The notes under the pieces are model-generated. The model did not search any database and was not told the DNA's origin. It saw only the letters and a program-made list of their open reading frames with translations. From 13-2-20CM-66-19 sp963824395 (lineage in GTDB: Bacteria; Pseudomonadota; Gammaproteobacteria; Steroidobacterales; Steroidobacteraceae), in the NCBI GenBank assembly GCA_963824395.1, contig CAWGPF010000001.1:744001-808000 (forward strand): DNA of 64,000 nt. The letters are read 5' to 3'. The first letter of the stretch is position 1, and every line of letters starts with the position of its first letter. Positions 51,833 through 59,869 of the stretch are shown in pieces. The position numbers and the translations under genes were made by a program.

Positions 51833-52771
51833 ATGCTGACCGAGGTCTCCCGGCGCGACCCCGCCCCAGCCGAAGCCGATGCAGGCGGGCGCGCCGCGCG
51901 CCCCGCCTGGTGGGTGCGCGCCGTCGCGCATCTGCCACTGCCACTGCTATACGGCGTCGCGGGCATCCTCGGCTGGCTGTCGGTACACGTGCATCCACAC
52001 CGCGAACACGTCGTGCGCGAGAACCTCTCCAAGGCCTTCCCCGACTACGACGAGAGCCAGCTGCGCGCGGTGATCGCTGCCTATTACCTGTCCTTCGCGC
52101 AGATGCTGGTCGAGATCATCAAGTCCGCGGTCATGCCCGCCGCCGAGATCCGCCGGCGCGTGCGTGCCGTCAACCTAGCCCCGGTGCAGCAGCTGATGGA
52201 TCAGGGGCAGTCGGTGCTCTTGGTGGCGGCCCACCAGTGCAACTGGGAGTGGATGCTGCTCGCCCTGTCGCTCGAGCTCGGCTATCCCGTCGATGCTGCC
52301 TACAAACCCCTCATCGACAGCTGGGCCGAGCGCGAGATGAAGAAGCTGCGCTCGCGTTTCGGCAGCCGCCTGGTGCCCGCCAAGGACCTGCTGGCCGACA
52401 TCATCAAGCGCCGCGACGTGGTGCGTGCGGTGGCGATGGTGGCGGACCAGGAGCCGACCACGAGCGAGCACAAGCACTGGACGCGCTTCCTCAACCGCGA
52501 CACCGCCTTCTACATGGGTCCGGAGGAGATCGCGCGGGTGACACGCTTCCCGGTGTTCTTCCTCGGTCTCAGACGCGTGGCGCGCGGCGAGTACGAGATG
52601 TCCCTCACCCCCCTCACTGCCCGCGGCGAGACCCTCAGCAGCGGCGAACTTACCGAGCGCTACGCGCGCCTGGTCGAGGCGCAGATCCGCGCCGCACCGC
52701 CCGACTGGCCGTGGTCGCACAAGCGCTGGAAGCTGAAGAAAACGCTCTACGCGACACGCGCCCGCGCCTGA
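51833..52771 (+). CDS. LpxL/HtrB-family lipid A acyltransferase-like protein
   Basis: A 312-residue protein of the lysophospholipid acyltransferase superfamily. The HX4(D/E) site reads AAHQCNWEWML; the N-terminal hydrophobic segment (HLPLPLLYGVAGILGWLSV) anchors it; VRENLSKAFPDYDESQ and AMVADQEPTTSEHKHWTRFL are typical of the LpxL/LpxM group. It probably adds a secondary acyl chain to lipid A or a similar lipid at the inner leaflet of the inner membrane. It starts at ATG 51833, 5 bases after the RND transporter stop, so it is likely transcribed with the pump. A Pro/Ala-rich first 25 residues is unusual. Confidence 0.88.
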   Translation: MLTEVSRRDPAPAEADAGGRAARPAWWVRAVAHLPLPLLYGVAGILGWLSVHVHPHREHVVRENLSKAFPDYDESQLRAVIAAYYLSFAQMLVEIIKSAVMPAAEIRRRVRAVNLAPVQQLMDQGQSVLLVAAHQCNWEWMLLALSLELGYPVDAAYKPLIDSWAEREMKKLRSRFGSRLVPAKDLLADIIKRRDVVRAVAMVADQEPTTSEHKHWTRFLNRDTAFYMGPEEIARVTRFPVFFLGLRRVARGEYEMSLTPLTARGETLSSGELTERYARLVEAQIRAAPPDWPWSHKRWKLKKTLYATRARA

Positions 52772-52794
52772 GGGCGCGCGGCGACTCTTTGCAG

Positions 52795-52924
52795 CCTTTA
52801 CCTGCCCCGTAGGTGCGAGGCTGGCCCGCGCCGGTTCGGCGGGCGCACCGAAAATATTTCCCGGGGAACGGAAACCCCGTGCGGCGGCGACCCGCACCTA
52901 CGCGCACTCCCCATCGCGTAAAGG
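52795..52924. repeat. Nested inverted repeats in the leader of the heme-barrel gene
   Basis: Two arms flank a core. CCTTTAC (52795-52801) pairs with GTAAAGG (52918-52924), and inside it GTAGGTGCG (52809-52817) pairs with CGCACCTAC (52893-52901). A third copy, CGCACC (52844-52849), could pair with GGTGCG (52812-52817) instead, and GCCCGC/GCGGGC (52824-52829 and 52838-52843) forms a local hairpin. The arrangement lies 100 to 230 bases before the ATG at 53026. A structured transcript leader with two alternative folds is possible; a DNA-binding site or a worn repeat are alternatives. Confidence 0.45.
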
Positions 52925-53025
52925 TCGCGCATGCACGATCAACCACCCGGCAGCGGCGGCGCGCCGTCTGTCTCTCTGCGCCGCTGCGCCGCTGCCCTCG
53001 CTGCCTTGCGCGCATCGGCGGCACG

Positions 53026-54123
53026 ATGAGGTGCGCTGCTGCGGCAGGTGTCGCGCTCTTGCTGCTTTTCACGGCAGCCGCCCGCGCCGAGCCCTACCTT
53101 GCGGTCGCCAACGGCTACAAGTGCGGACAGTGCCACGTCAACCCGACCGGGGGCGGCGCGCGCACGCCCTTCGGCGAGATCTTCGCGCAGATGAGCCTGC
53201 CGGCCCGGCATCTCGACACCGGCACGGACGTGTGGACCGGCGCCCTGAATCGCTTCATCGCCGTGGGCGGCGACCTGCGCTACCAGTTCCTGGCGCAGCA
53301 GCTGCCGCAGACCCGCACCCGCAATGAGTTCGACCTCGAGGAGGCGCGCGTGTACCTCGAGGCGAGCGTGATCCCGGAGCGCCTGCTGGTATACGTGGAC
53401 GAGCAGGTAGCCCCGGGAGGCGCCCTCAACCAGGAGGCCTGGGGCATGTTCTGGTCGGCCGACCACAGCTGGTACCTCAAGGGCGGTCAGATGTACCTGC
53501 CCTTCGGGCTGCGGCTGCAGGACGTGACCGCCCTCGTCAACCAGGTCTCCGGGGTCGACATGACCGTTCCTGAGAAGGGCGTGGAGATCGGCTGGGAGAA
53601 GGGTCACTGGGATGCACAGCTGGCGGTCAGCGACGGCACGGCCGCGGGGTCCGCCACCAGCAGCAACGGCAAGCAGGAGAGCCTGCAGCTGCAGTACGTG
53701 CAGCCACGCTGGCGCGCAGGGGTAGCGGCCAACTTCAACGGCGCATCCACGCAGGGCAGCCGCGACGCCTATGGGATCTTCGGCGGTTTCAGGACCGGCC
53801 CCATCGCCTGGCTTGCGCAGCTGGATATCGACACCGACCACACCCGGCCGTCCGCTCCCGGGGGCGGCCAGAAGGAGCTCGCGACGCTCCTGGAAGCAAA
53901 TTACTCCCCGGCGCGCGGCAACAACTTCAAGGTGAGCTACGAGTACCGCGATCCGGACCGCGCGGCGGCCGACAACCGCCAGACGCGCTGGAGCTTCGTC
54001 TATGAGCTGACGCCGATCCAGTTCGTGCAGCTGCGCGCCGGCGCACGCCTCTACGAGGGCACCGCGCAGCTGCCCGGTGATCACCTGCGGCTGTACTTCC
54101 TCGAGCTACACGGGTTTTTCTGA
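53026..54123 (+). CDS. Outer-membrane beta-barrel protein with an N-terminal heme c motif
   Basis: A 365-residue protein with a signal peptide (MRCAAAAGVALLLLFTAAARAE). Residues 33-37 are CGQCH, a single CxxCH heme c site in KCGQCHVNPTGGGARTPFGE. The remainder looks like a barrel: alternating strands, aromatic girdles, WYLKGGQMYLPFGLRLQDVT resembling phosphate-porin/OprP-type barrels, and a last strand ending in a C-terminal Phe (LRLYFLELHGFF). Such a protein could bring an electron carrier to the outer membrane, or the motif could be structural. I start it at ATG 53026, where the signal peptide begins. Its last 18 bases overlap the ispH end. No companion cytochrome gene was seen. Confidence 0.8.
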   Translation: MRCAAAAGVALLLLFTAAARAEPYLAVANGYKCGQCHVNPTGGGARTPFGEIFAQMSLPARHLDTGTDVWTGALNRFIAVGGDLRYQFLAQQLPQTRTRNEFDLEEARVYLEASVIPERLLVYVDEQVAPGGALNQEAWGMFWSADHSWYLKGGQMYLPFGLRLQDVTALVNQVSGVDMTVPEKGVEIGWEKGHWDAQLAVSDGTAAGSATSSNGKQESLQLQYVQPRWRAGVAANFNGASTQGSRDAYGIFGGFRTGPIAWLAQLDIDTDHTRPSAPGGGQKELATLLEANYSPARGNNFKVSYEYRDPDRAAADNRQTRWSFVYELTPIQFVQLRAGARLYEGTAQLPGDHLRLYFLELHGFF

Positions 54124-55062
54124 CTTGCGCCGCAGGTCACGCGGCAGCGCGAAGTAGACGTTCTCCTCGCGCCCGGCGATCTCCTCGGGCACCTGGCCGC
54201 CCCAGTCCTTCAGCTGGTGCAGCACCTGCTGCACGAGGATCTCGGGGGCGGAGGCGCCGGCAGTCACCCCGATCGCCTGCTTGCCGGCGAACCACTCGGA
54301 CTTCAGTTCCGCCGGCCCGTCGATGAGGTAGCCCGGAATACCGGCGCGGTCGGCAAGTTCGCGCAGGCGGTTGGAGTTGGAGCTGGTGCGCGAGCCCACC
54401 ACGATCAGCACGTCGCAGCGCTCGAGCAGCTTCTTCACGGCGTCCTGGCGGTTCTGGGTGGCGTAGCAGATGTCCTCGCGCGCCGGGGTCTTGAGGTTGG
54501 GAAAGCGTGCGCGCAGGGCGGCGACGATCTCGGCGGTGTCGTCCATGGAAAGCGTCGTCTGCGTGACGAAGGCGAGCCGCTCCGGATCGCGCACCGCCAG
54601 GCGCGCCACGTCCGCGACATTCTGCACCAGGTGCATGTGGCCGCCGGCCGAGCCATCGAAGCGCCCCATGGTGCCCTCGACCTCCGGGTGGCCGGCGTGC
54701 CCGATGAGCAGCACGTCCCGGCCCTCGCGCGCATAGCGCTGCACCTCCATGTGCACCTTGGTGACCAGCGGGCAGGTGGCATCGAACACCGTGAGCTGCC
54801 GCCCGCGCGCCGCGTCCTCCACCGCGTGCGAGACGCCGTGGGCGGAGAAGATGACGGTCTGACCGGCCGGGACCTCGGCGAGCTCCTCGACGAATACCGC
54901 CCCGAGGGCGCGCAGGCGCTCGACCACGTGGGTGTTGTGCACGACCTCGTGGCGCACGTAGATCGGGGCACCAAAGAGCTCGATGGCCCGTTCGACGATG
55001 TCGATGGCGCGGTCGACGCCGGCGCAGAAACCGCGTGGGTTGGCGAGCAACACCTGCATCAT
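54106..55062 (-). CDS. ispH: 4-hydroxy-3-methylbut-2-enyl diphosphate reductase
   Basis: A 318-residue Fe-S enzyme. NPRGFCAGVDRAI supplies the first Cys, FDATCPLVTKVHMEV the second, and VVGSRTSSNSNRLRELA followed by GASAPEILV the remaining region; the third Cys is in EDICYATQNRQ. It makes IPP and DMAPP in the last step of the MEP isoprenoid pathway. The ATGATG start at 55062 overlaps the lspA stop as ATGA. The end overlaps the convergent barrel gene by 18 bases. Confidence 0.98.
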   Translation of the reverse strand: MMQVLLANPRGFCAGVDRAIDIVERAIELFGAPIYVRHEVVHNTHVVERLRALGAVFVEELAEVPAGQTVIFSAHGVSHAVEDAARGRQLTVFDATCPLVTKVHMEVQRYAREGRDVLLIGHAGHPEVEGTMGRFDGSAGGHMHLVQNVADVARLAVRDPERLAFVTQTTLSMDDTAEIVAALRARFPNLKTPAREDICYATQNRQDAVKKLLERCDVLIVVGSRTSSNSNRLRELADRAGIPGYLIDGPAELKSEWFAGKQAIGVTAGASAPEILVQQVLHQLKDWGGQVPEEIAGREENVYFALPRDLRRKSEKPV

Positions 55063-55598
55063 GATCCTGATCTCCCGCGCCGGCTCTCGAGCAGCGCGTC
55101 CAGCAGCAGCAGTGCTGCCCCTATGGTGATGGCCGAATCCGCCACGTTGAAGGCGGGAAAGTAGTGCTCGCCCCAGTGGGCGTGCACGAAGTCGACGACG
55201 CGTCCAGTGCGCAGCCGGTCGCTGAGATTGCCGAGCGCCCCGCCCACGATGAGCGCCAGCCCGCAGGCGAGCAGGCCCTGGCTTTGCGCCTGCAGCCGCC
55301 GCATCCACACGATGAGTGCCGCACTTACGGCGAGGGCCAGCGCCACGAACAGCCAGCGCTGCCAGCCGGCGGCATCGGCGAGAAAGCTGAAGGCGGCGCC
55401 GGTGTTGTAGGTGAGGATGATGTCGAGCACCGGCAGCAGGTGCACGCGCTCGAAGAGATGGAAGTGATGCACGATCCACGCCTTGACGAGCTGGTCGAGC
55501 ACGATGACGATGAGCGTGAGCGGCAGCCAGCGCCAGCCGCTGCGGGCCAGCGGCACGGGCGCCACCGCGGTGGCCGCACTCGAACTCACCTCACTCAT
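55059..55598 (-). CDS. lspA: Lipoprotein signal peptidase (signal peptidase II)
   Basis: A 179-residue inner-membrane aspartic protease with four helices. The catalytic Asps are in GNLSDRLRTGRVVDFVH and FNVADSAITIG, and YNTGAAFSFLAD is the conserved loop. It removes the signal peptide from prolipoproteins. Both ends overlap neighbours by four bases (ileS upstream, ispH downstream). The small peptidyl-prolyl isomerase gene fkpB, found between lspA and ispH in many gammaproteobacteria, is absent. Confidence 0.97.
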   Translation of the reverse strand: MSEVSSSAATAVAPVPLARSGWRWLPLTLIVIVLDQLVKAWIVHHFHLFERVHLLPVLDIILTYNTGAAFSFLADAAGWQRWLFVALALAVSAALIVWMRRLQAQSQGLLACGLALIVGGALGNLSDRLRTGRVVDFVHAHWGEHYFPAFNVADSAITIGAALLLLDALLESRRGRSGS

Positions 55599-58417
55599 AC
55601 GAACCTCCGCTGCTCACCCGGACCCTCGACGTTGCTGACGCAGCGCAGGCACAGCTGCGGATGGCGGGGATCGCTGCCGACGTCGGCGCGCCGCTGCCAG
55701 CAGCGCACGCACTTGGGGTCGTCCGTGGCGGCGGCGGCGACCCAGACGCCGGCGGAGCCGGCATTGCTCGCCGGCACGGCGTCGGCGCGCGGCTGCTGGA
55801 TCTCGTGCACGTGGGCGTGGGAGGTGATGAAAAGAAAGCGCAGCTCCGCTCCCAGGGCGGCGAAGCGCGGATACTCGGCCGGCATGCAGTAGATGTCGAC
55901 GCGCGCATCGAGCGGCGCGCCGATCGCGCCCTGATCGCGCAGCTTCTCCAGCTCACGGGTCACATCGCTGCGCAGCGCGATCAGCGCGTTCCAGTCGATG
56001 CCGTCCACCGGCACCTCGGGCAGCTCGTGCCAGGTGGCGTGGAACACCGACTCGCCGCGCTCACCGGGCAGGTGCCGCCACGCCTCCTCCGCGGTGAAGG
56101 AGAGGATCGGCGCCAGCCAGCGCACCATGGCCGCGGCGATGTGGAACATGGCGGTCTGCGCCGAGCGCCGCGGCACCCCGCCGGCCGGGGTCGTGTAGAG
56201 GCGGTCCTTGATAACATCCAGGTAGAAGCCACCGAGATCCACGGTGCAGAAGTTGTGCACCTTCTGGTAGATGAGGTGGAACGCGTAGCGGCGGTAGGCG
56301 TCGATGATCTCCGCCTGCAGCGTGCGCGTGCGCTCGAGCACCCAGCGATCGAGCGCCACGAGCTCCTCGAGCGGCACCAGGTGGTGGCGCGGATCGAAGC
56401 CATGCAGGTTGCCGAGCAGGAAGCGCAGCGTGTTGCGCATGCGGCGGTAGGAGTCCGCCATGCGCTTGAGGATCTCGTCCGACACCGCGATCTCGTTCGC
56501 GTAGTCAGTCGCCGAGACCCACAGGCGCAGCACGTCGGCACCGAGGCTGTTCACCACCTTCTGCGGCGCAATGACGTTCCCCAGCGACTTCGACATCTTG
56601 CGGCCCTTCTCATCGACGGTGAACCCGTGCGTGAGCACGCCCTTGTAAGGGGCGCGCTCGTAGAGCGCCTCCGACATGAGAAGCGAGGAATGGAACCAGC
56701 CGCGGTGCTGGTCCGAGCCCTCAAGATACAGCTCCACCGGCGCTGCGATCTCCGGTCGCTCGACCCCGACGCATTCGAAGGACAGGCCCGAGTCCGCCCA
56801 CACGTCCATGACGTCGGTGACCTTGTCGTAGTGCTCGGCCTCATCCCCGAGCAGCTCGCGCGGCTCGAGCCCGAACCAGGCGTCGATGCCGCCCGCCGCG
56901 ACGCGCGTGGCCGCCGCCTCGATGAGCTCCTGCGTGCGCGGATGCAGCGCGCCGGTCACGCGGTGCACGAAGAGCGGAATCGGCACGCCCCAGGTGCGCT
57001 GGCGCGAGATGCACCAGTCCGGGCGGCTCTCGATCATGCCGGTGATGCGCGGCTCGCCCCACGCCGGCGTCCACTGCACGCCCTTGATGTCGCGCAGCGT
57101 GTGCTCGCGCAGCCGCGCCTGCTCCATGCTGATGAACCACTGCGGGGTGGCGCGGAAGATGACCGGGCTCTTGTGGCGCCAGCACACGGGGTAACTGTGG
57201 CGGAAGGCCTCCTCGTGCAGCAGCTCACCGGCCGCGGCGAGCGCCTGGCTGATCACCGGGTTCGCCTCCGTCACCTTCAGCCCCTCGACCAGGGGCGTCC
57301 CGGGGAGAAAGCGCCCGTCGTTGCCCACCGGGTTCAGCACTTTGAGGCCATAACGCTGGCCGACCGCGAAGTCCTCCTGGCCATGGCCGGGCGCGGTATG
57401 CACCGCCCCCGTGCCTGCATCAAGCGTCACGTGCTCGCCGAGGATCACCGGCACCTGGCGAGGCTCGAGCGGGTGCGCAAGTTTCAAGCCCTCAAGCGCG
57501 CTGCCGGTGGCACGGCCCAGCACCTTCTCGGCACTCATGCCGTAGCGCGCAAGGCAGGCCTCCATGAGGTCGGCCGCGAGCACGAGGCGCCGCACTTGCC
57601 CGTCGCGCCGCGCCTGCACCAGCACGTAGACGAACTCGGCGCGCAGCGCCACCGCCTGGTTCGCCGGCAGCGTCCAGGGGGTGGTCGTCCAGATGACGAC
57701 ATCGGCGGGCGCGGTGCCGAGCTCCCCGGGCGCCAGCCCGAGGCGGGCGGCGAGGTCGGCGTTGTCCACGACCCGGAAGCCCACATCGATCGCAGGCGAG
57801 GTGCGCTCCTCGTACTCGACCTCGGCTTCCGCGAGCGCCGAGCGGCAGTCGAGGCACCAGTGCACGGGCTTCACCCCCTTGTAGAGGTGGCCGTTCTTGA
57901 TGATGCGGCCGAAGGCGCGCAGCTGCTGCGCCTCGTAGGCGGGCGCCATGGTGAGGTAGGGCCGCTCCCAGTCACCGAGGATGCCTAAGCGCTTGAAGTC
58001 GGTGCGCTGCAGGTCGACCTGCTCCTGGGCATAGGCGCGGCAGGCGGCGCGAAAGGCGCGCGCGTCGAGCTTGGCGCCCGGGCGTCCGAATTTCTTTTCC
58101 ACCTGCAGCTCGATGGGCAGGCCGTGGCAGTCCCAGCCCGGGATGTAGGGGGAATCGTAGCCATCGAGCGAGCGCGACTTGACCACCATGTCCTTGAGGA
58201 TCTTGTTCACGGCATGCCCGATATGGATCGCGCCGTTGGCATAGGGCGGCCCGTCGTGCAGCACGAAGCGCGGGCGGCCGCGGGCCACCTCACGCAGCTT
58301 CGCGTAGGTTCCCTGCTCCTCCCAGGCGCGCAGCTGCGCGGGCTCCCGCTGCGCCAGATCCGCCTTCATCGGGAAGTCCGTCTGCGGCAGGTTGATCGTG
58401 TGCTTGTAGTCTTTCAT
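55595..58417 (-). CDS. ileS: Isoleucyl-tRNA synthetase
   Basis: A 940-residue class I synthetase. HIGH is GAIHIGHAVNKIL, KMSKS is KGRKMSKSLGN, the editing domain includes TTTPWTLPANQAVAL, and the C-terminal zinc site is CVRCWQRR with LCLRCVSN. It starts at ATG 58417, giving the usual MKDYKHTINLPQTDFPMKAD N-terminus; longer frames upstream run into ribF. Its stop is shared with the lspA start (ATGA). It is the second gene of ribF-ileS-lspA-ispH. Confidence 0.98.
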   Translation of the reverse strand: MKDYKHTINLPQTDFPMKADLAQREPAQLRAWEEQGTYAKLREVARGRPRFVLHDGPPYANGAIHIGHAVNKILKDMVVKSRSLDGYDSPYIPGWDCHGLPIELQVEKKFGRPGAKLDARAFRAACRAYAQEQVDLQRTDFKRLGILGDWERPYLTMAPAYEAQQLRAFGRIIKNGHLYKGVKPVHWCLDCRSALAEAEVEYEERTSPAIDVGFRVVDNADLAARLGLAPGELGTAPADVVIWTTTPWTLPANQAVALRAEFVYVLVQARRDGQVRRLVLAADLMEACLARYGMSAEKVLGRATGSALEGLKLAHPLEPRQVPVILGEHVTLDAGTGAVHTAPGHGQEDFAVGQRYGLKVLNPVGNDGRFLPGTPLVEGLKVTEANPVISQALAAAGELLHEEAFRHSYPVCWRHKSPVIFRATPQWFISMEQARLREHTLRDIKGVQWTPAWGEPRITGMIESRPDWCISRQRTWGVPIPLFVHRVTGALHPRTQELIEAAATRVAAGGIDAWFGLEPRELLGDEAEHYDKVTDVMDVWADSGLSFECVGVERPEIAAPVELYLEGSDQHRGWFHSSLLMSEALYERAPYKGVLTHGFTVDEKGRKMSKSLGNVIAPQKVVNSLGADVLRLWVSATDYANEIAVSDEILKRMADSYRRMRNTLRFLLGNLHGFDPRHHLVPLEELVALDRWVLERTRTLQAEIIDAYRRYAFHLIYQKVHNFCTVDLGGFYLDVIKDRLYTTPAGGVPRRSAQTAMFHIAAAMVRWLAPILSFTAEEAWRHLPGERGESVFHATWHELPEVPVDGIDWNALIALRSDVTRELEKLRDQGAIGAPLDARVDIYCMPAEYPRFAALGAELRFLFITSHAHVHEIQQPRADAVPASNAGSAGVWVAAAATDDPKCVRCWQRRADVGSDPRHPQLCLRCVSNVEGPGEQRRFV

Positions 58418-58430
58418 GCGTTCCAAGGTC

Positions 58431-59354
58431 TTAAGCGCCAAGGATGCGGCGCGCCTCGGCCGCATCGGTATGCATCTGCGCGGTGAGCGCGTCCAGCGAA
58501 TCAAAGCGCGCCTCATCGCGCAGCTTCGCCACGAACTCCACCGCAATCTCGCGACCGTACAGGTCGCCCCCGAAATCGAACACGTGTGTCTCGAGCAGCG
58601 CCTCGCTGCCGTTCACCGTCGGGCGGGTGCCAAGACTCGCCACCCCCGGCAGGGGCGCCGCGCTGATCCCGAGCACGCGCACCGCGAACACGCCCGCCAC
58701 CGGCGAGCGCCGCCGCTCGAGCGCGAGGTTCGCGGTCGGGAACCCGAGCTTGCGCCCGAGGCGTTCCCCGCCGCGCACGCGCCCGCGCATGGCCCACGGG
58801 CGCCCGAGCCACTGCCGTGCGCGCGCGAAGTCACCGGCGGCGAGCGCTGCGCGCACGCCGGAGCTGCTGATGCGTTCATCGCCGAGCTTCACGGGCGGCA
58901 CCACCTCGACGCCGAAGCCGAGCGCACGCCCCGCGTCTGCCAGTACCTCCGCGGTGGCGGCTCCCTGGCGCCCGAAGCGAAAGTCGTGCCCGACCACCAC
59001 GCTGACCGCGTTCAGGCGGCGGGCGAGGAGCTCCGCGAACTCCTGCGGGGAGAGGTTACGCAAAGCCTCATCGAAGCGCAGCACGCACAGGTAGTCCAGG
59101 GGCTGGGGGTCCAGCAGGCGCCAGCGCTCGCGCAGGCTCGTCAGCCGCGCCGGCGGATCCTTCGGCTGCAGGTACTCGCGCGGCAGGGGCTCGAAGGTCA
59201 CGACCACGGACGGAAGCGCGGCCGCCTGGGCCTGCTCGATCAGGCGGGTAAGCAGCGCCTGGTGGCCCAGGTGCAGCCCGTCGTAGGAGCCGATGGTCAC
59301 GGCGCAGCGCCCGGCCGGGGCGGTGAGCCCCGCGATTCCGCGGATCAGCCTCAT
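58431..59354 (-). CDS. ribF: Bifunctional riboflavin kinase/FMN adenylyltransferase
   Basis: A 307-residue protein. The N-terminal FAD synthetase domain has TIGSYDGLHLGHQALL, in which the usual GNFDGVHLGH has become GSYDGLHLGH, and VVGHDFRFGRQG and SSSGVRAALAAGD; the C-terminal kinase domain has GGERLGRKLGFPTANL and LPGVASLGTRPTVNG. It makes FMN then FAD. It starts at ATG 59354 and precedes ileS by 13 bases. It is divergent from rpsT; the murJ gene that often stands between them is missing. Confidence 0.96.
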   Translation of the reverse strand: MRLIRGIAGLTAPAGRCAVTIGSYDGLHLGHQALLTRLIEQAQAAALPSVVVTFEPLPREYLQPKDPPARLTSLRERWRLLDPQPLDYLCVLRFDEALRNLSPQEFAELLARRLNAVSVVVGHDFRFGRQGAATAEVLADAGRALGFGVEVVPPVKLGDERISSSGVRAALAAGDFARARQWLGRPWAMRGRVRGGERLGRKLGFPTANLALERRRSPVAGVFAVRVLGISAAPLPGVASLGTRPTVNGSEALLETHVFDFGGDLYGREIAVEFVAKLRDEARFDSLDALTAQMHTDAAEARRILGA

Positions 59355-59504
59355 GATCTATTAACTGATTGATCCTTAAAGGGTTATTTGGGCGCTGAAA
59401 CCCGGCCCCGCGCCCGGCCGCCAGTTTATGTGAATGTGGGGGCGCTTGCCGCGTTCGCGCAGTGCAGACGCGTTGACAAGGGCAGGCCTGATACGGAAAC
59501 TACG

Positions 59505-59531
59505 GCCCCCCGCGCGACCGGGGGCGCTTTT
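59505..59531 (+). terminator. Terminator-like hairpin in the rpsT leader
   Basis: GCCCCC (59505-59510) pairs with GGGGGC (59520-59525) around a nine-base loop, followed by GCTTTT. The T-run exists only on the plus strand. As the gene upstream on that side is divergent, a terminator here would sit inside the rpsT leader, so attenuation is a possible role. A TTGACA at 59473-59478 lies upstream but without a convincing -10. Confidence 0.5.
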
Positions 59532-59546
59532 ACATAGGAAGATTTA

Positions 59547-59810
59547 GTGGCCAATACCAAGTCCGCCGAGAAGGCTGCCCGACAGGCTGAGAAGCACCGT
59601 GCCCGCAACGTGGCGCTGCGCTCGCGCATGCGTACCGCCGTGCGCACCGTGACGGCCGCCATCTCGGAAGGCAACAAAGAGACGGCGAAGACCAGCTACC
59701 AGAAGGCGGTCCCGATGATCGACTCGCTGGTGAGCAAACAGATCATCCACCGCAACAAGGCCGCCCGGCACAAGAGCCGCCTGGCCGCCCGCATCCGCGC
59801 GATGCAGTGA
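59547..59810 (+). CDS. rpsT: 30S ribosomal protein S20
   Basis: An 87-residue basic helical protein (MANTKSAEKAARQAEKHRAR) of exact family length, ending ARHKSRLAARIRAMQ. It binds 16S rRNA early in assembly. The start is a GTG with AGGA seven bases upstream. It is a single gene on this strand between divergent ribF and convergent obgE, 59 bases apart. Confidence 0.98.
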   Translation: MANTKSAEKAARQAEKHRARNVALRSRMRTAVRTVTAAISEGNKETAKTSYQKAVPMIDSLVSKQIIHRNKAARHKSRLAARIRAMQ

Positions 59811-59869
59811 GGCAGTGATGAACGCGAACGACAAGGTCCGCATTCCGGTTCCCGTGATTCCGACGCCCC

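Noticed and set aside
55661..57988. Open frame of 775 codons on the plus strand opposite ileS
   Set aside because: Antisense to a certain synthetase gene, with no recognisable domain.
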